64,000 nt of DNA from NCBI RefSeq assembly GCF_006874475.1, contig NZ_VIRM01000020.1:62001-126000 (forward strand), given 5' to 3'. The position numbers were made by a program, and so were the translations under genes. This DNA comes from Microbispora hainanensis. GTDB taxonomy: Bacteria > Actinomycetota > Actinomycetes > Streptosporangiales > Streptosporangiaceae. This document shows positions 35,611 through 43,784 of this stretch, in pieces; the stretch's first letter is position 1; the number at the start of each line of letters is the position of its first letter. The notes under the pieces were generated by a model, which saw nothing but the letters and a program-made list of their open reading frames with translations, made no database searches and was not told where the DNA came from.

Positions 35611-35640
35611 ATGTTCTCGACACAAAGCAAAAGAAAGTGA
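35611..35640 (+). CDS. Possible 9-codon mini-frame with strong Shine-Dalgarno
   Basis: AAGGAGG (35597-35603) lies 7 nt before an ATG that opens the frame MFSTQSKRK, then TGA. Such a perfect ribosome-binding site followed by a minimal AT-rich frame is unusual here, and it points away from the LamG gene. It may be a leader or regulatory peptide, or chance in an AT-rich segment. The rest of the 35512-35885 gap shows no gene. Confidence 0.25.
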   Translation: MFSTQSKRK

Positions 35641-35885
35641 TATTCGGGCAGTAAGTCAGACAAATTGACACGGTGCTGCACACGATGCGCGTCGGCGTGC
35701 CAGACCTCCGCCGCGGATGTCGTGCCACGGAGAGCGGGCACTCACGGTGGGTGACGGAGGATCGGCGGCCCCGGCCGGGACCGCGTCGCCGCGTTGCCGG
35801 ATCGCTGTGTTGTCTCCGTGTCGCCGTGGGCCGGGCCCGCGCCGGCCGGTGTCTCAGTGGTCCGGCGTCTCAGTGGTCCGGCGTC

Positions 35886-38531
35886 TCAGCGGTCGTGTTC
35901 GCGGTGCAGCGCGGCCAGTTCGGTGCGGTTGGCCACGCCGAGCTTCGCGTACACGTGCGCCAGGTGCGTCTTGACCGTGCTGCGGCTCATGAACAGCCGG
36001 CCGCCGATCTCGGGGTTGGACAGGCCCGCCACGGCCAGCCGTACGACCTCCTGCTCCGCGGGAGTCAGGCTGGCCCAGCCCGTGGCCGGACGGCGGCGTC
36101 CGCCGTGCGCGCGGCGGGTGAAGGCGACGGCCTCCTCCAGCTCCATCCGGCGGCCCTCGGGATCGGACGCGACGCTCGGCCGGTGCGGCCGGGGGTAGCC
36201 GAGCTCCTCCCTGGCGCGGTCGCACGCGCCCATGATGCGGGCGCCGGTGGTGGCGCCGGCCGGTGCCGCCAGGGCCTCCAGGCTGTCCACGCAGGCCAGG
36301 CGGAGGCCGCTGGCGGCGCGCAGGCGCAGGGCCTCCAGATGCAGCGCGACGGCGCGCGACTCGTCGAGGAACGCCTGCTGCTCCAGGGCGTCGGCGATCA
36401 GGCGCGGCATCCCCAGGGCCTCGGCGGCGTCGAGGCCGGCCGCGCACGCACGGGCCGCGCCCTCCGGGTCGCCGGCCTGCCGCAGCGCCGCCGCCAGAGC
36501 GATGCGGGTCTCCGGGGTCAGCAGCTCGTCGGGCTGCTCGCCGCCGCGCCAGGCCGTCTCACTCCTGAACCATTCGGCCGCCCGCACCGCTTCGCCCCTG
36601 CTCAGGCAGAGCCGCCCGATCGTCAACGCGAGCCCCGGCACGAAGGGCGCCGAGGGCGCCTGGTCCACCAGCCGGATGACCGGGTCGAGAGCGAGCTCGG
36701 CGGCCTTGTCGTCCCCCTGCAGGTGGCACACCCGGGCGAGGACGGCGCGCGCAGTACCGGCACGGTGGTAGTCGGCGAGCGGGGTGGCGACCTCGACCGC
36801 CTGCTCCGCCAGCGTCCTGGCCCGGTGCAGCTCGCCGAGATAGGCGCTGCCGAGGGCCATCAGGCCGAGCGCCAGCGCCGCCACGCCGCGGTCGCCGCGC
36901 CGCAGCAGGCCGCGGACCGGCGTCTCCATCGCCGCCAGCGCCTGGCGATGCTCCTCCCTCATGTGGTGGACCAGGCCGACGAGGACCTGCGCGGCGTCGC
37001 CCACGAAGGCGTCGCCGGCCGCGACGGCCTCCTCGCGTACGGCGGCGGCCCGCACCCGCGCCTCGTCCGGGGAGGTGAACAGCATGCCGATGGCGCTGAG
37101 CGACCCCGCCAGGCAGGCGGTCCGCAGGTCGCCGTGGTCGAGCGCCATGGCCCGGGCGGCGTCGGCCGCGTCGAACTCCAGCCCGGCGGGGTGGGTGGTG
37201 TCGGCGACGAGCGCCAGGCCGGTGAGCACGCGGGCCTGCAGCGCGCCGTGCTCGCCGGCGCCCCGCTCGGCCGCCAGCCGGAGCAGCCCCAGGCCCTCCA
37301 CGAGCCGGCCTTCCAGATGCCACAGCCAGGCCAGCTCGGCCGCCAGGTGGCGAGCCTGGCCTAGACGGTCGCCGGACAGGCCCCATTCGATCGCCGCGCG
37401 CAGGTTGGGATACTCCTCGCGCATCCGGGCCCGCCAGGTGTCCTTGTCGCCGTCCAGCAGCGGGGCGGCCTCCCGCACCAGGGCCAGGCAGACCGTCAGG
37501 TGCCGGTCGCGTACGGCGTCGAGCTCGCCCGCCTCTGCGAGCCGCTCCCACGCGTACCGCCTGACCGAGGACAGCATCCGATAGCGGGTGACGCCCACGC
37601 GGGTCTCGGCCAGCAGCAGCGACTTGTCGATGAGCCGGCGCAGGCCCGTGAGCACCTCCACCCGGCCATGGCCGTCCAGCACGCCCTCGGCGGCGGCGAG
37701 GCTGAAGCCCGGCTCGAACACGCCCAGCCGCCGGAACAGCACCTGGTCGCGCTCCTGAAGCAGGTCGTGGCTCCAGGCCATCGACGCCGCCAGCGTACGG
37801 TGCCGCGGCGGCGCTCCCTGGTGGCCGTTGACCAGGATCGAGAACCGGTCGTCCAGCTCGGCGTGGATCTCCTGCGGCGTCAGCGTGCCGGTCCAGGCGG
37901 CGGCCAGCTCAAGCGCGAGAGGGATGCCGTCCAGGCGGGCGCAGATGTCGCGCACGGCGGTCAGGGCCTCCTCGGTGCGCGGCACGTCGTGCGCCCGGTC
38001 GAGGAAGAGGGTGACCGCGTCGTTGGCGTCCAGGGGCGGGACCCGCCAGACCAGCTCGCCGGGCAGGCCGAGCGGCTCCCGGCTGGTCGCCAGGACGGTG
38101 ACGTGCGGGCAGTGGCGCAGCAGGCCCGCCACCACCTCGGCGACGCCGTCCAGCAGGTGCTCGCAGTTGTCCAGCACCAGGAGCAGCTCGCGCTCGCGCA
38201 GTTGCCTGGACAGGGCGGCGGTCTCGTCCGAGTCGCCGGCCAGGAGCACCCGCAGGACCGTCGCGACGAGGCGCGGCACCGCCGCCGGGTCGGTCTCCTG
38301 CGCGAGGTCCGCCCACCACACGCCGTCGCGCGGCGGGCGCACCGGCCGCCTGGCGAGCCGGGCCGCCAGCCGGGTCTTGCCGCAGCCTCCCGCGCCGGTC
38401 AGGGTGACCAGCCGGGCCTCGCCCAGCGCCGCCCCGATCATGTGCAGCTCGGCCCGGCGGCCGACGAACGAGGTCAGCTCCGGCGGCGGAGCGCCGTCGT
38501 CGGCCAGGTTCGCGTCTGGCATATCGGCCAT
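35886..38531 (-). CDS. LuxR-family regulator with NB-ARC-type ATPase and TPR region
   Basis: Product of 881 residues. An NTPase domain at about 15-300 has Walker A GAGGCGKT (about 44) and Walker B LLVLDNCEHLL (about 125). A helical TPR-like region covers about 350-750. A LuxR-type helix-turn-helix ends the protein (LTPAEQEVVRLAVAGLSNPEIGGRLFMSRSTVKTHL, about 810-850). This is the plan of large ATP-dependent activators often called LAL or AfsR-like. The first ATG (38531) lies inside a palindrome and next to a TAACAT -10-like box, so it may be leaderless and autoregulated. Divergent from a dihydrofolate-reductase-like gene. Confidence 0.88.
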   Translation of the reverse strand: MADMPDANLADDGAPPPELTSFVGRRAELHMIGAALGEARLVTLTGAGGCGKTRLAARLARRPVRPPRDGVWWADLAQETDPAAVPRLVATVLRVLLAGDSDETAALSRQLRERELLLVLDNCEHLLDGVAEVVAGLLRHCPHVTVLATSREPLGLPGELVWRVPPLDANDAVTLFLDRAHDVPRTEEALTAVRDICARLDGIPLALELAAAWTGTLTPQEIHAELDDRFSILVNGHQGAPPRHRTLAASMAWSHDLLQERDQVLFRRLGVFEPGFSLAAAEGVLDGHGRVEVLTGLRRLIDKSLLLAETRVGVTRYRMLSSVRRYAWERLAEAGELDAVRDRHLTVCLALVREAAPLLDGDKDTWRARMREEYPNLRAAIEWGLSGDRLGQARHLAAELAWLWHLEGRLVEGLGLLRLAAERGAGEHGALQARVLTGLALVADTTHPAGLEFDAADAARAMALDHGDLRTACLAGSLSAIGMLFTSPDEARVRAAAVREEAVAAGDAFVGDAAQVLVGLVHHMREEHRQALAAMETPVRGLLRRGDRGVAALALGLMALGSAYLGELHRARTLAEQAVEVATPLADYHRAGTARAVLARVCHLQGDDKAAELALDPVIRLVDQAPSAPFVPGLALTIGRLCLSRGEAVRAAEWFRSETAWRGGEQPDELLTPETRIALAAALRQAGDPEGAARACAAGLDAAEALGMPRLIADALEQQAFLDESRAVALHLEALRLRAASGLRLACVDSLEALAAPAGATTGARIMGACDRAREELGYPRPHRPSVASDPEGRRMELEEAVAFTRRAHGGRRRPATGWASLTPAEQEVVRLAVAGLSNPEIGGRLFMSRSTVKTHLAHVYAKLGVANRTELAALHREHDR

Positions 38532-38540
38532 CTGGCCGAT
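38523..38540. promoter_or_regulatory. Palindrome at the LuxR start
   Basis: ATCGGCCA and TGGCCGAT are exact 8-bp arms around TC. The site covers both candidate ATG codons of the LuxR regulator (38531 and 38522) and lies 33 bp before the divergent dihydrofolate-reductase-like gene. Candidate operator for the divergent pair; the binding protein is unknown. Confidence 0.5.
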
Positions 38541-38573
38541 GTTAGCCACTGCCGCCCCGGCAAGACTCGCCTC

Positions 38574-39176
38574 ATGACAACGAACCGCACCGTAATCGCC
38601 AACATCACCCTCTCTCTCGACGGCCGGATCCACGGCCCCGGCGGCGAATACGACATGGGCTGGATCGTCCCCCACGCCGTCAGCGACGCGGCCCGCGACC
38701 ACATGGTGAAGGTGACCTCCGGGGCCACCACCGCGCTGCTGGGCCGCAAGAACTACCAGGGCTTCGGCGGTTTCTGGCCCGCCGTGGCCGAGGACGAGTC
38801 GGCCGATCCCCGCGACCGGGCCTTCTCCCGGTGGCTGAACACCGTCGAGAAGGTCGTTTTCTCCACCACGCTCACCGAGGCGCCGTGGCAGAACTCCCGC
38901 ATCGCCGCCGCCGGTCCCACCGAGGTCGTCAAGGAGCTGCGGCAGCAGGACGGCGGCGACATCGTCGTGCTGGCCAGCACCAGCGTCATCCAGGCCCTGC
39001 TGCGGGCCGGAGAGCTCGACCGGCTGAGCATCACGCTCGCGCCCGAGCTGGTCGGCGACGGGCCCCGCCTGTTCGCCGACGGCCTTCCCGCCACCGGCTG
39101 GCGGCCCGTCTCCGTCACGCAGGCCGCGAGCGGGGCGCTGTGCCTGCTGTACGACAGGGTCCGCGACGGCGACTGA
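38574..39176 (+). CDS. Dihydrofolate-reductase-like (RibD C-terminal) protein
   Basis: Product of 200 residues of the RibD_C/dihydrofolate-reductase-like fold: NITLSLDGRIHGPGG (about 9-23), TTALLGRKNYQGFGGFW (about 52-68), DIVVLASTSVIQALL (about 125-139) and LAPELVGDGPRLFAD (about 151-165). Such YyaP/YwjB-type proteins reduce pterin or pyrimidine-like substrates with NADPH; the true substrate is unknown. Divergent from, and probably controlled by, the large LuxR regulator. Confidence 0.87.
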   Translation: MTTNRTVIANITLSLDGRIHGPGGEYDMGWIVPHAVSDAARDHMVKVTSGATTALLGRKNYQGFGGFWPAVAEDESADPRDRAFSRWLNTVEKVVFSTTLTEAPWQNSRIAAAGPTEVVKELRQQDGGDIVVLASTSVIQALLRAGELDRLSITLAPELVGDGPRLFADGLPATGWRPVSVTQAASGALCLLYDRVRDGD

Positions 39177-39746
39177 GACGCGTCGCCGGCTCGTCCTCCC
39201 GCTCTGGCCGGCTCGTACGCGGCCTTGAGCACGGTCTGGGCGGGCTGGCTCACCGCGGAGCCCCCGCCGGCACCCCGGAGCCCTCGCCTGGGACCGCCGC
39301 AGGCGCCGTCCCGGGCGATCGGGTCCGGGCTCCGGCGCCGGCCGCCGCGCGAGGTCCCGGCCACCCATTGGGCCGCCGGAGACGTCACCGTCGGCGCACG
39401 CGCGGACTGAGCATGCGGCGATTCGTGCTAATTTCTTGATCGTAAGGTGCGGCGCTCGTACACGAGCGTGCCGGGACATCCGGCCGGCACGACAGCCTCA
39501 GCACAGGCTGTCTGGATCTCTCAGCGGAGAGTGTGCCCTGCCATGCCCGTGCCCTTGTCCTCACGTGCATCGGACCTCGTGACCGTCGGCGGCCGCCTGG
39601 AGATCGGTCCGGTCGATGCTCGCGGCGAGGCCGAGGGCCATCCCGCCCTCGGTGGCGACGACCGGCATGACCGCAGGCCCACTGCGCCTTCCCCGCTTGC
39701 GGAAGGCGGCCGCAGTCGAAACCGTACCGATCACCGGAGTATTTCC
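39177..39746. other. 570-bp stretch without a recognised gene
   Basis: The first 240 bp are extremely GC-rich, with no convincing frame. An AT-richer patch at 39425-39445 could be a promoter. A short minus-strand frame (39549-39695, ending HEVRCT) and an in-frame upstream extension of the NmrA-like gene both lack family features. I see no gene here. Confidence 0.5.
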
Positions 39747-40583
39747 ATGATTCTCGTCACCGGAGGCCGCGGCGCGGTCGCCACCCATCTGCTGACCCTG
39801 CTGGTCGAGGCCGGTCGCCCCGTGCGCGTGGCCTCCAGCGACCCCGGACGGCTGCGGGTCCCCGACGGCGTCACGGCCGTCACCTGCGATCTCCGCGCTC
39901 CCGCGACCTTCCCGGCCGCACTCGACGGCGTCACCGAGGTCTTCCTGTACGCCGAGCCCTCGCACATCGCCGAGTTCGCCGACGCCGCCGTCACCGCGGG
40001 GGTCGAGCACGTCGTCCTGCTGTCGTCCTCCGGCGTGCTGGAGCCCGGCGCGGCCGGCGATCCGCTGGCGGCGTCGCATCTCGACGTCGAGACCGCACTG
40101 CTCGCGGCGCCGCTCACCACCACGATCCTGCGCCCCGGCTCCTTCGCCGGCAACGCGGGCGCCTGGGCCTGGCCCATCAGGGCCGGACGCCCGGTGAGCC
40201 TGCCCTATCCGGGCTCCCACACCGACCCCATTCACGAACGGGACCTCGCCGAAGTGGCCTTCACCGTGCTCACCGAGCCACGCCACCAGGGCCGGCATCT
40301 CCATCTGACCGGCCCGGAGAGCCTCACGTTCACCGAACAGATCGAGCGACTCACCGAGATCACCGGCCGGCCCGTCACTGTCGGCCACGTCACCCGGGAG
40401 GAATGGAAGCAGGAGATGGCCGACTATATCCCCGGCCCCTACGCGGACGCCCTGCTGGATTACTGGCAGGCCAACGACGGCCGTCCCGTGCTCCTGACCG
40501 ACACCGTCGAACAGGTCACCGGCCACGCTCCCCGCACCTTCGCCACCTGGGTCCGCGACCACGTCGCGGACTTCGCCGGCTAG
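39747..40583 (+). CDS. NmrA-like NAD(P)-binding protein
   Basis: Product of 278 residues with an atypical SDR/NmrA fold. The dinucleotide loop is VTGGRGAVATHLL (about 4-16); then VEHVVLLSSSGVL (about 87-99), LRPGSFAGNAGAW (about 129-141) and DPIHERDLAEVAF (about 157-169). It resembles NAD(P)H-quinone oxidoreductase or redox-sensor proteins. GGAG lies 8 nt before the ATG. An in-frame ATG at 39543 would add an unlikely N-terminus and is rejected. The function is not defined beyond the fold. Confidence 0.85.
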   Translation: MILVTGGRGAVATHLLTLLVEAGRPVRVASSDPGRLRVPDGVTAVTCDLRAPATFPAALDGVTEVFLYAEPSHIAEFADAAVTAGVEHVVLLSSSGVLEPGAAGDPLAASHLDVETALLAAPLTTTILRPGSFAGNAGAWAWPIRAGRPVSLPYPGSHTDPIHERDLAEVAFTVLTEPRHQGRHLHLTGPESLTFTEQIERLTEITGRPVTVGHVTREEWKQEMADYIPGPYADALLDYWQANDGRPVLLTDTVEQVTGHAPRTFATWVRDHVADFAG

Positions 40584-40770
40584 CAACCCTTCGAGGGCCG
40601 CCGGGGCGTGGGTCGTCCGGCCCCGCCCCGGCGCGGACGCGCGTCCCGGGGCCGGCCGTACTGCTCGGGGAGCACGTGAAAGGCCGCCGAGGGGCGTGTG
40701 AGACGATGATCGGCCCCGGCCGTGGCGCCGGAGCGCACGAGACAGGACGCCGACGAAGGGGCTTCGCGCT

Positions 40771-41430
40771 ATGGCTGTCGTCCATCGCACCACCTTGACA
40801 CCCACCAAGCTGGAGCTGCTCACGTCCTGGCTTCCCACCCGGCCCTGGTATGAAGGCGAGGGACGGCCGGAGCTGCTGAAGGGCGGAGGCTTCCGCCTCG
40901 ACGACCCGCAGGGCGAGGTCGGCATCGACTTCATGGTGGTCACCGACGTGTCCGGCGACCGGCCGTTCTCCTATCACGTGCCGCTCACCTATCGAGGGGC
41001 GCCGCTGGAGGACGCCGCCCACGCCCTCATCGGTACGGCGGAGCACGGCGTCCTGGGACCGCGGTGGGTCTACGACGGCACGCACGACCCGGTCCTCGTC
41101 GCGCAACTCCACGCCCTGCTCCACGGTGACGCCGAGCCGCAGCACCAGAGCGTGAGCGACACCCCCGACCCCTCGGTCGCCGCGAGCCTCACGGGAGCTC
41201 CGGTGCCGGGCCCGATCCGCCTGACCGCCGTGGCCGACGGACCGCACGCCACCGACGTCGTCGTGGACGGCGACGGGGGCGGGCGGCTGACCTTGCGCTT
41301 CACCCGCGTCATGCGGCCCGGCGAAGCGGACGCCGAGGGGACCCGGGGGCACGTCACGGCCGGCTGGCGGCTGCCCGACGAGACCGAGGTCCGCGGCGTG
41401 TACGTCGTCGTCACGGACGCGCCCCGCTGA
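40771..41430 (+). CDS. Maltokinase N-terminal cap-like protein
   Basis: Product of 219 residues. It opens with MAVVHRTTLTPTKLELLTSW, WLPTRPWY and the following beta-rich segment typical of the maltokinase N-terminal cap domain family. The kinase domain itself is absent, so it is a stand-alone cap protein as found in many actinomycetes. The C-terminal half (about 125-215) is a second small beta domain. No signal peptide. The role is unknown; binding of a sugar phosphate or nucleotide partner is possible. Confidence 0.75.
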   Translation: MAVVHRTTLTPTKLELLTSWLPTRPWYEGEGRPELLKGGGFRLDDPQGEVGIDFMVVTDVSGDRPFSYHVPLTYRGAPLEDAAHALIGTAEHGVLGPRWVYDGTHDPVLVAQLHALLHGDAEPQHQSVSDTPDPSVAASLTGAPVPGPIRLTAVADGPHATDVVVDGDGGGRLTLRFTRVMRPGEADAEGTRGHVTAGWRLPDETEVRGVYVVVTDAPR

Positions 41431-41478
41431 TCGTGACGCCCGGCGAGCCGCCTCGCCGGGGGCCGGTGAGGATCCCCG

Positions 41479-43518
41479 CTATGCGCGGGGCCGGCGCAGG
41501 ACGCGGACCTGCCGGGGGGCCAGGGTCGTGTCCTGGGCCAGGGCGGGGCCGTGCAGAGGGTCGCCGGGGATCGCGGACACGTCGACGTGCCGGTCGGTGC
41601 GGTTGATCACGAACCAGTAGTCGTCCGTCCCGTCGGTGCGGACGGCGACGTCCACGAGCCCGCGCGCCTCGGGCGGCAGCTCCGAGGAGACCCCCGCGAC
41701 GTCCAGCAGGTGGGGAAGGACGACCCCCAGGCCCTCCGGGCCGAGGCGAGTGGAGACGTACGACGCAGAGCCCGCTCCCGTACGGCGCGTCGTGACGGCG
41801 GGGCGGCCCGCGTGGTCGCCGGTCTTGTACGTCGCCACGACCTCGGCCGCCGGGTCGGTGACGTCGATCCGGTCGGTCCACAGCGTGCCGGACACGCCGA
41901 GGTCGAGCTCGACGGACTCGCCGTCCAGCAGGGGGCCGAACTCCTCGATCCGGATGCCGAGCAGGTCGCGCAGCGCGCCGGGGTAGCCGCCGAGCCACAC
42001 GTGGTCGTCCTGGTCGACGATGCCGGAGAAGTAGGTGGTGACGAGGTGCCCGCCGGAGGCGACGTAGCCCTCAAGCCGCCGGGCCAGGGCGGCGGGCACG
42101 ACGTGCAGGATCGGGGCCACGAGCAGCCGATAGCCGCTGAGGTCGTCGTCCACGCCGGCCACGTCCGCGCGGACGCCCGCGTCGAGGAACGCGGTGTACC
42201 AGTCGAGGGCCTCCTGGCGGTAGCGCAGCAGCGAGGTGGGGTGGGAGTCCAGCTCGCTGGCCCACCACGAGTCCCAGTCGAAGGCGATCGCCACGGGGGC
42301 GCGCCGCCGCCGGGTGCCCGCGACCGGCGCGAGGGCGGCCAGCGTGGCGCCCAGGCCGGCGACCGAACGGAACACCTCGCTGTCGGTGCCGGCGTGGGGC
42401 ACCATCGCCGAGTGGTACTTCTCGGCCCCGCCCGCCGACTGCCGCCACTGGAAGAAGCAGACCGCGTCGGCGCCGTAGCCGACGTGGGTGAGCGAGTCAC
42501 GGGCCATGCCGCCGGCCCGCTTCGCCAGGTTGACCGGCTGCCAGTTGACCGCGCTGGTGGAGTGCTCCATCAGGAACCACGGCCGGCCGCCGGCGAGCGA
42601 GCCGGTGAGGTTGGCCGAGAAGGACAGCTCGTCCTGCGCCTGGGGGCCGGTCAGCAGGTAGTGGTCGTTGGAGACGAAGTCGACCTCGCGGGCCCAGTCG
42701 GCGTAGTCCATGCCCTTGGTCTCGCCCATGACCATGAAGTTCGTGGTCACGGGGACGTCCGGGGTCAGCTCGCGCAGGACGTCCCGCTCCGCGCGCAGGT
42801 GGTCCTTCAGCGCGTCGGAGGAGAACCGCGCGAAGTCGAGCTGCTGGGTGGGGTTGGGGTAGGAGGCCGCCAGGCGCGGCGGCAGGATCTGCGTCCAGTC
42901 GCTGTAGCGCTGGGACCAGAACGAGGTCGCCCAGGCGCGGTTCAGCTCGTCGAGCGTGCCGTACCGTGCCCGCAGCCAGGCACGGAAGGCGGCCGCGGCG
43001 TCGTCGGAGAAGTCGTAGACGTTGTGGCAGCCGAGCTCGTTGGAGACGTGCCAGGCGGCGAGGGCGGGGTGACCGCCGTAGCGCTCCGCGAGGGCGCGGG
43101 TCAGCCGCAGCGCGTGCTCCCGGAAGACCGGCGAGGTCGGCCGCCAGTGCTGCCGCGCCCCCGGCCACAGCGTGCGGCCGTGCCGGTCCACGGGCAGGAT
43201 CTCGGGGTGCCCGGCCGTCAGCCACGGCGGCGGCGAGGCCGTCGCCGTGGCCAGGTCGACGGCGATGCCGTGGGCGTGCAGCAGGTCCATCGCGTCGTCG
43301 AGCCAGTCGAAGTCCCAGACGTCCTCGTCCGGCTGGATCCGCGCCCACGAGAAGATCGCCAAGGAGACGATGTTCACCCCGGCCGCCCGCATCGCGCGCA
43401 TGTCCTCGTCCCAGACCTCCCGGGGCCACTGCTCGGGGTTGTAGTCGGCCCCGAACCCCAGGCGGGCCCGTCCGGGCTCGGATGGCCAGCGCACCCAACG
43501 GTGTCGGTCAGCGTTCAC
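41479..43518 (-). CDS. GH42 beta-galactosidase
   Basis: Product of 679 residues with the three-domain GH42 plan. TIM barrel (about 20-390) with acid/base Glu in WHVSNELG (about 159) and nucleophile Glu in FLMEHS (about 318); trimerisation domain (about 400-600, IAFDWDSWWA at its start); C-terminal beta domain (about 620-679). It begins GTG at 43518 with AAGGAG 6 nt upstream. Cytoplasmic; it should hydrolyse beta-galactosides brought in by the MalE/F/G-type importer encoded just upstream. Control by the divergent LacI protein is likely. Confidence 0.92.
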   Translation of the reverse strand: MNADRHRWVRWPSEPGRARLGFGADYNPEQWPREVWDEDMRAMRAAGVNIVSLAIFSWARIQPDEDVWDFDWLDDAMDLLHAHGIAVDLATATASPPPWLTAGHPEILPVDRHGRTLWPGARQHWRPTSPVFREHALRLTRALAERYGGHPALAAWHVSNELGCHNVYDFSDDAAAAFRAWLRARYGTLDELNRAWATSFWSQRYSDWTQILPPRLAASYPNPTQQLDFARFSSDALKDHLRAERDVLRELTPDVPVTTNFMVMGETKGMDYADWAREVDFVSNDHYLLTGPQAQDELSFSANLTGSLAGGRPWFLMEHSTSAVNWQPVNLAKRAGGMARDSLTHVGYGADAVCFFQWRQSAGGAEKYHSAMVPHAGTDSEVFRSVAGLGATLAALAPVAGTRRRRAPVAIAFDWDSWWASELDSHPTSLLRYRQEALDWYTAFLDAGVRADVAGVDDDLSGYRLLVAPILHVVPAALARRLEGYVASGGHLVTTYFSGIVDQDDHVWLGGYPGALRDLLGIRIEEFGPLLDGESVELDLGVSGTLWTDRIDVTDPAAEVVATYKTGDHAGRPAVTTRRTGAGSASYVSTRLGPEGLGVVLPHLLDVAGVSSELPPEARGLVDVAVRTDGTDDYWFVINRTDRHVDVSAIPGDPLHGPALAQDTTLAPRQVRVLRRPRA

Positions 43519-43689
43519 AGCGACTCCTTCGAATGATGGTTACGTGGTTGTTGGCGCCGCCGCCGTCACAGGTCCGCAGGAAGACCGGGGTGCCGTTCGC
43601 GGTGCGGGCCTGGCCGACGTCCAGGCACAGGCCGGACTGGGCCGGCGTCGCACCGGCGAATACCCGGGCGGAGACGACGGCCAGTGCTG
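43508..43689 (-). pseudogene. Remnant of a ricin-type (beta-trefoil) lectin domain
   Basis: A minus-strand frame reads SGLCLDVGQARTANGTPVFL followed by RTCDGGGANN, the first beta-trefoil repeat of a RICIN/CBM13 domain. It then runs into the GH42 start and stops at 43508. No start codon, signal peptide or further repeat is found. It probably marks a deleted secreted lectin or glycosidase gene between the binding protein and GH42. Confidence 0.6.
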
Positions 43690-43713
43690 TGAGCGCGCGG
43701 GGGAGCGGGCCCG

Positions 43714-43770
43714 CCCCGGACCGTCGCCGCCGCCGCGCCCCCGCGGAACGGCGGCGGCGACGGTCCGGGG
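43714..43770 (-). terminator. Terminator after the sugar-binding protein gene
   Basis: A perfect 21-bp stem (CCCCGGACCGTCGCCGCCGCC and its complement) encloses a 15-nt loop, starting 15 bp after the stop of the binding-protein gene. There is no T-run. It should separate or attenuate transcription between the ABC genes and GH42. Confidence 0.85.
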
Positions 43771-43784
43771 GACCTCGGCGACCG

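Noticed and set aside
39543-39746. N-terminal extension of the NmrA-like protein to an upstream ATG
   Set aside because: The extension has no fold features, while the Rossmann strand begins at the ATG at 39747 with GGAG before it.
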